From the NCBI GenBank assembly GCA_964534845.1, contig CAZHPV010000008.1, forward strand, positions 1-64,000: 64,000 nucleotides of DNA. The letters are read 5' to 3'. The translations under genes were made by a program, and so were the position numbers. Below the pieces are notes generated by a model. The model was not told the DNA's origin. It did no database searches and saw nothing but the letters and a program-made list of their open reading frames with translations. Shown in pieces: positions 34,154 through 42,654 of this stretch. The stretch comes from CALCKU01 sp964534845 (lineage in GTDB: Bacteria; Pseudomonadota; Alphaproteobacteria; Caulobacterales; Maricaulaceae). The first letter of the stretch is position 1; every line of letters begins with the position of its first letter.

Positions 34154-36454
34154 TTAATTCCTAACGGCTTTTCCATTATCCAACAATGTCCGAATACGCT
34201 CTTGGGTTTGCGGGGTCTTGGCCAGAATAAGGAAAGCCTTTCGTTCGGCATCATATAAATCCTGCTCCGACATCAAATGTCCCGGCTCTATATCTCCGCC
34301 CGTAACGATTTCGGCAATTTGTGTCGAGACAAAAACATCATGGGGATAAAGCTTGCCCTTTGATTGCATATCTTTGGCCCAGCTTACCATTTTATCGAAT
34401 AAGGGTTTGCCTGCCATAGCAATGGGACGGCGAGAAAATGATTTTTGCCCTTTGCCAGAGCCCATCGCTTTTAGGCTTTCCGAGAATAGGCGGTCACGGT
34501 TATTTACAAATCTGTCATTGCCGCGCAGCATAGCCAGATCACGGGCAAGCACGGGCGAGCTGGCGGTTTTACCATAACCCAATGACATAAAGGCTTCCCA
34601 AGCGCCCGCTTCAACGTCCCCGTTCTTTTTTTCTATCCAGCGATAAAGTGTTTCCTTACAGCCTCCGCCTCCCGGGATAACCCCGACACCACTTTCGACA
34701 AGACCCATATTGGAATTGGCATGGCAAATCACCTCTTTGGCATGCAGAACAACCTCAAACCCGCCGCCCAGAGACAAGCCGACTGGCGCGGCAATAACAG
34801 GGAAATCCGCAACTGCCATTTTATGAACCGTTTGCTGAAAGTGGTCGAGGAAAGCATCCAACCCGTTCCAATCTTCGGCCTCAAAAAAAGCGCGCACCCG
34901 ATTAAGGTTCACACCACAGGAGAAATGCTGGGCATCATTATGTACAATCACGCCGGTCATTTCACCACGTCCGGCCTTATCCAGTGCTTGTTCAAGGATT
35001 TGCATTGAGCCCGCGCCCAAAGCATTAGCCTTAGAATGGAATTCGACAAGCGCAACGCCGTCAATATCATAGCAACTGGCTTCATCATTTTTAAAAACGG
35101 GCGTGAGCGTTTTACGTTTATCGTTAAAGCGCAATGTCCCAGCGGGTCGTTCAATATCGACCCAGTCGCCGTTAAAACGGCGAGCCCTTAATCCAGTATC
35201 TACAGAATAAAATGAAGACCCGGCTGCTTGGCGTAAAAATTCAGGCACATAGCTTTTGTCATTTTCCAGACGGTTTATTAGATAATCCGCCCCAATCTCG
35301 TCAATTAATTCAAAAGGGCCTTTAATCCAGTTATATCCCATTTTCATGGCGTCATCTATCGCCGTTGCCGTCTCTCCGACTTCGGGGACAAGCGAGGCGG
35401 CATAAGATAAAACCTTGGACATAACCGCCCAAGCATAATCACCATATTTGGAGGTGTCCTCTAAGATGTGCGTGATCCCGTCCTTTTCGGCCTTTAGAGC
35501 GATTGGAATATGAAGTCCTTGAACGGGAACGTATTGTCCGGTTTTAAGGTCTATGACCTCTTTTGTACCCTCATTTATGCGGTAAAATCCGGCGCCCGTT
35601 TTCCGTCCGCGCTGCCCATTTGCGATCATCTCTTCCATCAAACCCAGCTTAGCTCCCACATCATGAAACGCATCACCCTGCGGGAGAATGGATACAAGGC
35701 TTGTGGCGACATCTGACATCAAATCTATGCCGATCAGGTCATAAAGCCCAAAGACGCCCGTTTTGGGAATTCCCATTGGCCGGCCGAAAACCGCGTCTGC
35801 CTCTTGCGGGGTAAGCCCCATATCATAAGCCGTGTGCAAGGCCGCCTGAATAGCATAGCACCCCACACGGTTACCTAAAAAGCCTGGCGTGTCCCGGCAT
35901 AGCACCACGCCTTTACCAAGGTCTTGGTCACAAAATTCATGCAAGCGCGCCATAACAGCACCGCCGCTATCTTCGCCCGCTACCAGTTCCAACAAGGGCA
36001 TAAACCGCACAGGGTTGAAAAAATGCGTTATCGCAAAGCGCTTGCGAAAGGCCAGAGGCATGTCTTCGACAAGCAGCTTTATCGGAATAGTGGATGTGTT
36101 AGACGATATGATGGCGTCCGGCTTGCAAACCTTATCCAGTTTTTTATAGAGATCTTTCTTAAGGTCTAAGCGCTCTAAAATGGCCTCGGCGACCCAATCG
36201 CAGTCTTCCAATTTATCAAAATCATCGCGAATATTACCGACAGTAATATGCGCGGCAATATCCGGGCTTAAAATGCCCGGATCGGCCGGATTGGAAATCC
36301 GGTCCAAACCCTTTTGCGCCAAGCTATTGACATTGCTACTCTGATCACTGGGAAGATCGAGCAAGAGAACCTCACAGCCAGCATTGGCAGCCTGCCCGGC
36401 AATACCGGCTCCCATCGTCCCAGCACCGATTACCGCTATTTTCTTAAATGTCAT
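34154..36454 (-). CDS. Bifunctional 3-hydroxyacyl-CoA dehydrogenase / enoyl-CoA hydratase
   Basis: 766 residues in the order dehydrogenase then hydratase, the reverse of FadB. The N-terminus has the NAD-binding Val-Ile-Gly-Ala-Gly-Thr-Met-Gly-Ala-Gly-Ile-Ala-Gly and the dehydrogenase region Ile-Thr-His-Phe-Phe-Asn-Pro-Val with two helical C-terminal domains up to about residue 420. From about 460 a crotonase fold follows, with Gly-Gly-Gly-Phe-Glu and Val-Glu-Ser-Gly-Val-Gly-Val-Ile-Pro-Gly-Gly-Gly-Gly holding the likely catalytic glutamates. It carries out hydration and oxidation of acyl-CoA esters. It forms an operon with the hydrolase upstream and ligase downstream; no acyl-CoA dehydrogenase or thiolase is adjacent. 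Confidence 0.9.
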   Translation of the reverse strand: MTFKKIAVIGAGTMGAGIAGQAANAGCEVLLLDLPSDQSSNVNSLAQKGLDRISNPADPGILSPDIAAHITVGNIRDDFDKLEDCDWVAEAILERLDLKKDLYKKLDKVCKPDAIISSNTSTIPIKLLVEDMPLAFRKRFAITHFFNPVRFMPLLELVAGEDSGGAVMARLHEFCDQDLGKGVVLCRDTPGFLGNRVGCYAIQAALHTAYDMGLTPQEADAVFGRPMGIPKTGVFGLYDLIGIDLMSDVATSLVSILPQGDAFHDVGAKLGLMEEMIANGQRGRKTGAGFYRINEGTKEVIDLKTGQYVPVQGLHIPIALKAEKDGITHILEDTSKYGDYAWAVMSKVLSYAASLVPEVGETATAIDDAMKMGYNWIKGPFELIDEIGADYLINRLENDKSYVPEFLRQAAGSSFYSVDTGLRARRFNGDWVDIERPAGTLRFNDKRKTLTPVFKNDEASCYDIDGVALVEFHSKANALGAGSMQILEQALDKAGRGEMTGVIVHNDAQHFSCGVNLNRVRAFFEAEDWNGLDAFLDHFQQTVHKMAVADFPVIAAPVGLSLGGGFEVVLHAKEVICHANSNMGLVESGVGVIPGGGGCKETLYRWIEKKNGDVEAGAWEAFMSLGYGKTASSPVLARDLAMLRGNDRFVNNRDRLFSESLKAMGSGKGQKSFSRRPIAMAGKPLFDKMVSWAKDMQSKGKLYPHDVFVSTQIAEIVTGGDIEPGHLMSEQDLYDAERKAFLILAKTPQTQERIRTLLDNGKAVRN

Positions 36455-36480
36455 ATCATCCTATCTGTTATATCAATCTG

Positions 36481-37269
36481 CTATTGCAAACCGGCTATAA
36501 AATTGCGCAAGGCCTGTAAGGTTTTCTTCGGGGCTTCCAATGGTAACATGTGACCGTAATCTTCAATAATATCAGGTGTGACAGACAAGGTTTGCGCCAA
36601 TTTTTTGCCGAACTTCAAGGGTGTCATTTTATCTGCCGTTGCCAGAATGCAATGCCGGGGTATGTCCAAGGTAGCCGCAACCACATCACCCCCCTTGTAA
36701 TCAGCACAAGCCTGCAAATCGACCGCCAAAGGATTAGACGCCATTATCGCCTTTGATATACCAATAGGCTGCATGCCCGGCACAGAACTTTCGCCCTTGT
36801 GTGCGCGCGGACCAAAGCCCCAATTACACATCATGCGTGCTGCTTTATCTGCGCTTTCCTTGGCTGTGTCGATCAAGGCCTGATTAACCGGAATAGCAGC
36901 AGCCGTTGCTACCGCACACATAGAAGCGCATTTATCCGGCGCGGCTTTGTAGAGTTCCAGACCGCTTAGAAATCCTTGCGAATGCCCAATAATATGCGCT
37001 GACCGCACACCGCATTTTTCAAGAAACTCTGCCAGCCAAGGCCCGCTTTCTTCTATGGTTTTAAAAGCCTGCCCACCCGAGAGGCTATGACCGGGAAGAT
37101 CCGGAGCCAACACGCTATAGCCGTGATAGGCAAACCACCGCGTTTGCAAGGCCCATGTCCGGTGATCTCCGCCGCTACCATGTATAAACAGAACTGTCGG
37201 TAGGTTTTTATCAAATTCTTTGCCGCCCGTTGCAATATAGACGGGGGCTTGGTTAAGGGTGATTTGCAT
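36481..37269 (-). CDS. Alpha/beta-hydrolase
   Basis: 262 residues. Oxyanion region Phe-Ile-His-Gly-Ser-Gly-Gly-Asp, nucleophile elbow Gly-His-Ser-Gln-Gly (Ser about 98), acid residue in Ala-Thr-Ala-Asp-Lys-Met-Thr-Pro, and catalytic His in Tyr-Gly-His-Met-Leu-Pro-Leu-Glu. There is no signal peptide, so it is cytoplasmic. The substrate cannot be read from sequence; as it sits between metY and the FadJ-like/ligase pair it may cleave a thioester or ester of the same pathway. Its ATG overlaps the metY stop region. Confidence 0.85.
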   Translation of the reverse strand: MQITLNQAPVYIATGGKEFDKNLPTVLFIHGSGGDHRTWALQTRWFAYHGYSVLAPDLPGHSLSGGQAFKTIEESGPWLAEFLEKCGVRSAHIIGHSQGFLSGLELYKAAPDKCASMCAVATAAAIPVNQALIDTAKESADKAARMMCNWGFGPRAHKGESSVPGMQPIGISKAIMASNPLAVDLQACADYKGGDVVAATLDIPRHCILATADKMTPLKFGKKLAQTLSVTPDIIEDYGHMLPLEAPKKTLQALRNFIAGLQ

Positions 37270-38585
37270 TATGCCCCCTTATGGGCGCTGCGCAGGGCCG
37301 CCTTTATACCCGTTGCGAAGTCTGCTTTAATATCCTTGATATCCTCAAGACCGACAGACACGCGAATAAGGTCCTCCCGAATACCCGCCGCTTTCATTGC
37401 CTCTTCCGAGAGACGGGAATGGGTCGTACTGCCAGGATGTAAAACAAGGGTTCGGCTATCGCCGACATTTGCCAAATGCGAAGCCAATGAAACAGACTGG
37501 ATAAAAGCTGCCCCGCCCGCGCGGCCTCCCGTTACGCCAAAGCACAATGTCGCGCCAGCCCCGCGGGGAAAGAGTGCCTCGACATGATTAGGGGCATCAA
37601 TTTCAGGGTGGTTCACCCATGTCACGCCGTCTTGGTCTTGTAACCAGTCACGCAGTTCGCGTGTATTTTGCACATGTTTTTGCATACGCAATTCCAAGGT
37701 TTCCACACCTTGCAATATCAGGAAGGCATTATGGGGCGAGAGGGCTGCGCCCAGATCGCGCATAGCCTCAGACCGGATTTTCATAACAAAGGCCGTTGGC
37801 CCAAATTCTTCCCAGAACTTCATACCGTGAAACGGTGCATAGGGCTCGGTGAGTTCAGGAAAGCGCGGTGTACCGTCCTCCCCCAAAACACCCCAGTTAA
37901 AATTACCCCCGTCAATGATACAGCCGCCAATGGCCGCGCCGTGACCGCCAATCCATTTCGTAATGGAATGCACCACAATATTGGCCCCGTGCTCTAGCGG
38001 ACGGTTAAGGGCAGGCGTAGCAAATGTGGCGTCTACCACAACAGGCACACCCGCCTGATTGGCTATTTTGGAGATTTGGGGGATATTTGAGACTTCCATC
38101 CCCGGATTGGAAATACTTTCACAAAAGACGAGTTTCGTGCGCGGCCCTATAGCCTTTCGTAGAGCTTTTGCGTCATTAATTTCGATAAAATCACAGCGAA
38201 TGCCAAAGCGTTTCAACGTATAGCGCAGCGTTGTAGCCGTGGACCCGTAAAGCTGGGCGGAGGCAACAATATGATCTCCATTGGAACACAAAGTGATGAA
38301 GGTTGAAAACAAGGCTGACATACCCGAGGCCGTACATATAGCCCCGGCCCCGCCCTCAAGCGCGGCCAGACGCTGCTCAAGCACCGCGACCGTCGGATTG
38401 GAAATACGCGAGTAAATATGTCCGCCCTGTTCGACATTGAACAGGGACGAAGCCTGAGACACAGAGCTAAAAGCATAAGAGGTGGTTTGATAAATGGGAA
38501 CCGCGCGCGAACCATGTTCGCTTTCCGGATTATAGCCCGTATGCAAAGCAATGGTGGCCGGTTTAAAATAGGAAGAATTGGTCAT
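37269..38585 (-). CDS. metY: O-acetylhomoserine sulfhydrylase
   Basis: 438 residues from the ATG at 38585; a longer frame to 38630 lacks homology-like sequence. Cys/Met-metabolism PLP fold with Pro-Ile-Tyr-Gln-Thr-Thr-Ser-Tyr, the Tyr-Ser-Arg-Ile-x-Asn-Pro-Thr motif, and the PLP lysine in His-Ser-Ile-Thr-Lys-Trp-Ile-Gly-Gly-His-Gly. MetY makes homocysteine from sulfide, and in several bacteria also methionine from methanethiol. In this setting it could capture methanethiol released from DMSP by the demethylation pathway. It follows the mttB-like gene on the same strand, after a possible small gene. Confidence 0.93.
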   Translation of the reverse strand: MTNSSYFKPATIALHTGYNPESEHGSRAVPIYQTTSYAFSSVSQASSLFNVEQGGHIYSRISNPTVAVLEQRLAALEGGAGAICTASGMSALFSTFITLCSNGDHIVASAQLYGSTATTLRYTLKRFGIRCDFIEINDAKALRKAIGPRTKLVFCESISNPGMEVSNIPQISKIANQAGVPVVVDATFATPALNRPLEHGANIVVHSITKWIGGHGAAIGGCIIDGGNFNWGVLGEDGTPRFPELTEPYAPFHGMKFWEEFGPTAFVMKIRSEAMRDLGAALSPHNAFLILQGVETLELRMQKHVQNTRELRDWLQDQDGVTWVNHPEIDAPNHVEALFPRGAGATLCFGVTGGRAGGAAFIQSVSLASHLANVGDSRTLVLHPGSTTHSRLSEEAMKAAGIREDLIRVSVGLEDIKDIKADFATGIKAALRSAHKGA

Positions 38586-38706
38586 GTTCTTTCTTAAAAT
38601 CTTTCCAGTAGGAATCCAATGTTTTTTCACAACATCTTAAAAGATCAACCGGATCATTTATGACACCATTATCATTGGCGACGACAGAACTGTCTGCGGA
38701 CTCCAC
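38563..38706 (-). CDS. Possible 47-residue small protein between mttB-like gene and metY
   Basis: A GTG at 38706, five bases after the mttB-like stop, opens a frame of 47 codons ending in TAA at 38563, overlapping the first 23 bases of metY. The product would be acidic at the start and amphipathic after, with Leu-Leu-Arg-Cys-Cys-Glu-Lys and Tyr-Trp-Lys-Asp-Phe-Lys-Lys. The ribosome-binding site is weak (AGG close to GTG). Composition looks protein-like, but evidence is thin. Confidence 0.25.
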   Translation of the reverse strand: MESADSSVVANDNGVINDPVDLLRCCEKTLDSYWKDFKKEHDQFFLF

Positions 38707-38710
38707 CTGA

Positions 38711-40246
38711 TTAGCTAATATTGCTATCGGGGAAACTGGCTTTTCTCTCTTCCATATATTTTATGAGACGCGCATCAATATCGGGGTCGAGCTCCGGGAG
38801 CTTATACTCGGCCAACATTGTTTTATAGACTTGCGCCGCCCGATCTTCTGCTGTGAGGGAACCATCCTCAACCCATTGTTCGAAACTGCTATTATCTGAA
38901 ACATTAGAACTATAAAAAGCTGATTTAAAGTTTTTCTGCGTATGCGCACAACCGAGAAAGTGCTGGCCGGGCCCCACTTCGGCAATGGCATCAAGAGCTT
39001 GGCCATTTGCACTCATATCGACGCCCTTGGCGAAGACGGCCATCATGCCAGCCTGATCTGCATCCATTATGAATTTCTCATAACCCATAGCCAGCCCGCC
39101 CTCTAGCCAACCGGCCGTATGAAGCATAAAATTCACACCGGCCAGCAGGCCTGTTTGGAGAGAATTGGCAGATTCATATCCGGCTTGGGCATCCGGTACT
39201 TTGGACGCGTTAAATCCACCTGAGGATCTGAAAGGTACACCCAAACGCCGCGCTAAGGCTGCACTCATATTAATAATCATGGACGCCTCGGGCGTTCCAA
39301 ATGTCGGAGCACCCGTCTGCATTGACATTGAGGTCACGAAGTTTCCGTAAATAACGGGGGCGCCCGGCCGGACAAGCTGGGTTAAGGCCATGCCAGCCAA
39401 ACCTTCCGCCAGACTTTGGGCCGCAACCCCTGCGGCCGTCACAGGTGACATCGCGCCGGATACGACAAAAGGGCTCGGCATAGCGCACTGGCCATGACGG
39501 GCATAATGTTTTAGCGCGCCCAACATGGTTGCATCCCATGTCAAAGGGGAATTGGCATTAATCAAATTGACCAAAACACAATTCTCTTCAACGAAATCAT
39601 CACCAAATACAATCTTGGCCATATCAATCGTATCAAGGGCGCGTTCTGGTGCCGTAACCGATCCCATGAAAGCCTTATCGGAATATTTGATATGGCTGTA
39701 ATTCATATCAAAATGACGCTTATTAACAGGCAGATCAACGGGTTCGCAAACCGTGCCGCCGCTATGGTGCAAATTGGGAGACATATAGGCCAGCTTCACA
39801 AAATTGCGGAAATCTTCAATATTGGCATAGCGCCGACCTTCCTCTTTTGAATAGATAAAAGGCGGGCCGTAAGCAGGAACCAAAACTGTATTATCGCCGC
39901 CTATCTGGACATTATTTTCAGGGTTGCGGGCAAATTGTGTGAATTCTTTTGGCGCTGTGGCTTGCACAATTTCCCGGCACATACCGCGCGGAAACCTGAC
40001 CCGTTCCCCGTCCGCCTTAGCACCAGCCTTGACGAAATAATCAATGGCTTCCTGATCTTCTTGAATATTAAGACCGACCTCTTCAAGGATCTTATCCGCA
40101 TTATGCTCGAGCTGGGCAAGATCTGTATCACCTAAAATCGAATAGGTAGGAATATTGCGTTTAATATATGGTTCACGCGGCGCAGCACTTTCTGCTCGTG
40201 CTGCCGCGCGGCCTGCGCGGCCACCTGAACGTCCTCTTCTCGCCAT
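38711..40246 (-). CDS. MttB-family methylamine/betaine:corrinoid methyltransferase, non-pyrrolysine
   Basis: 511 residues with no in-frame amber codon, so it belongs to the non-pyrrolysine branch (such as the glycine betaine enzyme MtgB and proline betaine enzyme MtpB), not to true trimethylamine MttB. After an Arg/Gly-rich tail (residues 1-18) comes the TIM-barrel domain, with Gly-Pro-Pro-Phe-Ile-Tyr near 127, Ser-Gly-Gly-Thr-Val-Cys-Glu-Pro near 162 and the region Ser-Gly-Gly-Phe-Asn-Ala-Ser-Lys-Val-Pro-Asp-Ala-Gln (342-354) where MttB proteins have the pyrrolysine site. It would move a methyl group from a quaternary amine or sulfonium compound to Co(I) corrinoid protein. Substrate unknown; glycine betaine, proline betaine, carnitine or DMSP fit the setting. 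Confidence 0.9.
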   Translation of the reverse strand: MARRGRSGGRAGRAAARAESAAPREPYIKRNIPTYSILGDTDLAQLEHNADKILEEVGLNIQEDQEAIDYFVKAGAKADGERVRFPRGMCREIVQATAPKEFTQFARNPENNVQIGGDNTVLVPAYGPPFIYSKEEGRRYANIEDFRNFVKLAYMSPNLHHSGGTVCEPVDLPVNKRHFDMNYSHIKYSDKAFMGSVTAPERALDTIDMAKIVFGDDFVEENCVLVNLINANSPLTWDATMLGALKHYARHGQCAMPSPFVVSGAMSPVTAAGVAAQSLAEGLAGMALTQLVRPGAPVIYGNFVTSMSMQTGAPTFGTPEASMIINMSAALARRLGVPFRSSGGFNASKVPDAQAGYESANSLQTGLLAGVNFMLHTAGWLEGGLAMGYEKFIMDADQAGMMAVFAKGVDMSANGQALDAIAEVGPGQHFLGCAHTQKNFKSAFYSSNVSDNSSFEQWVEDGSLTAEDRAAQVYKTMLAEYKLPELDPDIDARLIKYMEERKASFPDSNIS

Positions 40247-40258
40247 ATCTTCCTCCGT

Positions 40259-42211
40259 TTAAGCGTTTTTCGTTCTGCGTCTTTTGCGCCTTTTATTATT
40301 GTTTTCTGAAACAGCATGGGCTGTTGGAAAGCTCATCGCCCCAACAAAATAATCCTGAAATTTCGGTTCAAGGGCTGTTTCCATTTTTATGATTTTATCA
40401 ACCGCGGTCGAAATTTTGTCCTTTTGGTCTGCGTCCAATATCGCCATAGCAGCGCCCATGCCCGCTGCATTCCCAACCGAGCTGATAATATTAGCCGGTG
40501 CATGGGGAATAATGCCGATATCGGCCACATAGGTGCTGTCCAGATGTGTACCAAAGGCCCCCGCCAGCAGGACTTCGTCAAAGCGTTCGCATCCCAAACT
40601 CTCAGCCAGTAATTGCGCACCAGCATACAACGCAGCCTTGGCAAGTTGAACGGCGCGAATATCCGTCTGTTTAATAATAATCGGGTTGCCCTCTTGGCGT
40701 AGTAATGTGTAAACCCAGACATTCCCGTCTTGATGAAAGCGCTCCGGGGCAGCAGACGGTATAAATAAACCGCTCTTGTCAATAAGCCCGGCCCCCGCCA
40801 GCTCTACCATCACTTCAAATATGCCCGAGCCGCAAATACCCGTAATTTTATGAACGCCCAAATCCACCTGATCTGATAGCCAGTCATCATGCCCGATTAT
40901 TTTCACGGTACCGTTTTTCGTCACCGGGTCGATGCGAACGCGCTCAATAGCGCCCAATGAGGCCCGCACACCCGAGCTGATTTCCGCCCCCTCTAAGGCG
41001 GGACCAGTTGGTGATGAGGCGGCAGCTATTTTGCCATTATGAGAGAGAACAATTTCCGCATTTGTGCCTATATCGACAAGCAAGACAGACCCTTTAGACA
41101 TACGCTCGATCTGGGTAAGGTAAGCCGCCGAGGTATCGGCTCCAACATGTCCGCCGATCAGAGGGAACAGGGAAAGCCGCGCCGCGCTTTCAAGCCCCAG
41201 CGCCATATCAGCTGCCGGAACCTCTACCCAGTTTTTAACCGATAAAGAAAACGGCGCCTGACCCAAAGGCGTGGGATCAATGCCGAGCAATAAATGATGC
41301 ATGATAGGATTTCCGACACATATCACTTCCAGCAATTGATCGGCTTCAATGCCAAGGTCTGAAATGGCCTCGGCCAACATGGTTTTGATCTGGGCACGAA
41401 TATCAGCCGTAAGTTTGGCTTCGCCGCCTTTATTCATCATCACATAAGACACGCGGCTCATGAGATCTTCACCGTAGCGAATTTGCGGGTTCATTGCCGC
41501 TTTCTCATAGCCCAAATGACCCGTGGATAAATCATAGACGTAAAGCGCAACAGAGGTTGAACCGACATCAATAGCTGCGCCGAATGCCGCCTTATCTGAA
41601 GGCGGCCAAATATCAATTAGGTCCGCATCGTCGCGCACAACGCAAATCAGCGTACGCTCATGGGCATCTAGAAGCGGTTGAAGCTTGGCGTAAATCCGCA
41701 GGGTTTGGTCGCGCGGCACATGGGCGCTCACACCCAAATCGGCCAAAGCTTTTAATAAGGCCTCACCATCACTCGGATTGTCTTCCAATGTCGGAACTGA
41801 CAGCTTGACCATATGCAAGCGAATGGCCGGATTGAGTTCGACATCGAAATGCGTACTTTTCTTTTTGATCGCGCTTTCTGTCGCCCGCGAATCTGATGGC
41901 ACCTCGACAACGAGATCGCCGCAAATTTTTGCGCGACATGCAAGACGGCGGTGATCAGCAAGCTCCCCGTCATGACGGGCTTTTTTTTCTGTCGGCGAAA
42001 GCTTGGGAATATCGCCAGCCCCAACACTCAGTTTAAACTTGGCATATTCACCGGGTTCGATTTCCACCTGACAGCGTTTGCACAAGCCGCGCCCCCCGCA
42101 AATGGATTGCATATCCACGCCGGCTTTCAAGGCCACATCATAAAGGCTCTCTCCGGCTTGTCCTTCGGTTTGCAGTCCGCTGGGCGTAAATATGATCTTA
42201 TGGCTTGGCAT
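40259..42211 (-). CDS. RACo-like reductive activator of corrinoid proteins (DUF4445/ASKHA)
   Basis: 650 residues. An N-terminal [2Fe-2S] ferredoxin domain has Cys38, Cys44, Cys47 and Cys92 (C-x5-C-x2-C spacing). The large C-terminal domain is an ASKHA-type ATPase with Gly-Ala-Ala-Ile-Asp-Val-Gly-Ser-Thr-Ser-Val and Leu-Leu-Val-Asp-Ile-Gly-Thr-Asn-Ala-Glu. In acetogens and methylotrophs such proteins use ATP to reduce inactive Co(II) corrinoid back to Co(I). The last 14 residues are Asn/Lys/Arg rich. Its ATG overlaps the GFA stop (TAATG), and the methyltransferase gene follows 12 bp later. Confidence 0.9.
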   Translation of the reverse strand: MPSHKIIFTPSGLQTEGQAGESLYDVALKAGVDMQSICGGRGLCKRCQVEIEPGEYAKFKLSVGAGDIPKLSPTEKKARHDGELADHRRLACRAKICGDLVVEVPSDSRATESAIKKKSTHFDVELNPAIRLHMVKLSVPTLEDNPSDGEALLKALADLGVSAHVPRDQTLRIYAKLQPLLDAHERTLICVVRDDADLIDIWPPSDKAAFGAAIDVGSTSVALYVYDLSTGHLGYEKAAMNPQIRYGEDLMSRVSYVMMNKGGEAKLTADIRAQIKTMLAEAISDLGIEADQLLEVICVGNPIMHHLLLGIDPTPLGQAPFSLSVKNWVEVPAADMALGLESAARLSLFPLIGGHVGADTSAAYLTQIERMSKGSVLLVDIGTNAEIVLSHNGKIAAASSPTGPALEGAEISSGVRASLGAIERVRIDPVTKNGTVKIIGHDDWLSDQVDLGVHKITGICGSGIFEVMVELAGAGLIDKSGLFIPSAAPERFHQDGNVWVYTLLRQEGNPIIIKQTDIRAVQLAKAALYAGAQLLAESLGCERFDEVLLAGAFGTHLDSTYVADIGIIPHAPANIISSVGNAAGMGAAMAILDADQKDKISTAVDKIIKMETALEPKFQDYFVGAMSFPTAHAVSENNNKRRKRRRTKNA

Positions 42212-42654
42212 TACGCCTCATCCGCTTTACGCGTGCCGCCCGGAGGATAGGCTTTATATTGCGGAAGTCCGTCAGATATCTCGAAATAATCGGCCTTATC
42301 CTGCACAAAAATATGTCCCTTTAAATCTAGTCCGTCCGTGTCGTCCAGACAGCCCATAAGGACGCTGACATTACTGCGCGCCTCCGAGTCCCAGAACATA
42401 TAACACCCGCAAGTTTTGCAATGGCCGGACCGCGTCTCTTCGGAAATGGGCAGCCAGTTTACCTCTCCGGCAATATCGAGATTGGCACGCTTTACCCCAG
42501 CAGCCGCAATAAAATGCCCTGTGAGTTTTTGACATTGCTTACAGTGACAATACCAGATATCGGATAAACCCGCCGCGCGAAAAGATACCGCGCCGCAAAG
42601 GCATTTCCCGGTATAGGTTTTGCCGGATTTAGCCACGGCGGCGACGGCCAGCAC
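42211..42654 (-). CDS. GFA/CENP-V-family zinc protein
   Basis: About 147 residues from the GTG at 42654, which has GGAGGA ten bases upstream; a GTG at 42636 is also possible. An in-frame ATG at 42726 lies well inside the upstream methyltransferase gene and gives a leader with no family resemblance, so I reject it. Zinc sites: Cys-Leu-Cys-Gly-Ala-Val, Cys-His-Cys-Lys-Gln-Cys and Cys-Lys-Thr-Cys-Gly-Cys. The fold is that of glutathione-dependent formaldehyde-activating enzyme. It might handle formaldehyde from demethylation; many members have unknown roles. The start overlaps the methyltransferase stop, suggesting translational coupling. Confidence 0.75.
   Translation of the reverse strand: MLAVAAVAKSGKTYTGKCLCGAVSFRAAGLSDIWYCHCKQCQKLTGHFIAAAGVKRANLDIAGEVNWLPISEETRSGHCKTCGCYMFWDSEARSNVSVLMGCLDDTDGLDLKGHIFVQDKADYFEISDGLPQYKAYPPGGTRKADEA

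Noticed and set aside
38586..38710. SAM riboswitch upstream of metY
   Set aside because: No SAM-II or SAM-SAH core pattern was found; the stretch instead contains a possible small reading frame.
38711..40246. Pyrrolysine-containing trimethylamine methyltransferase
   Set aside because: The gene is open over 511 codons with no in-frame TAG, and the expected pyrrolysine region carries ordinary residues.
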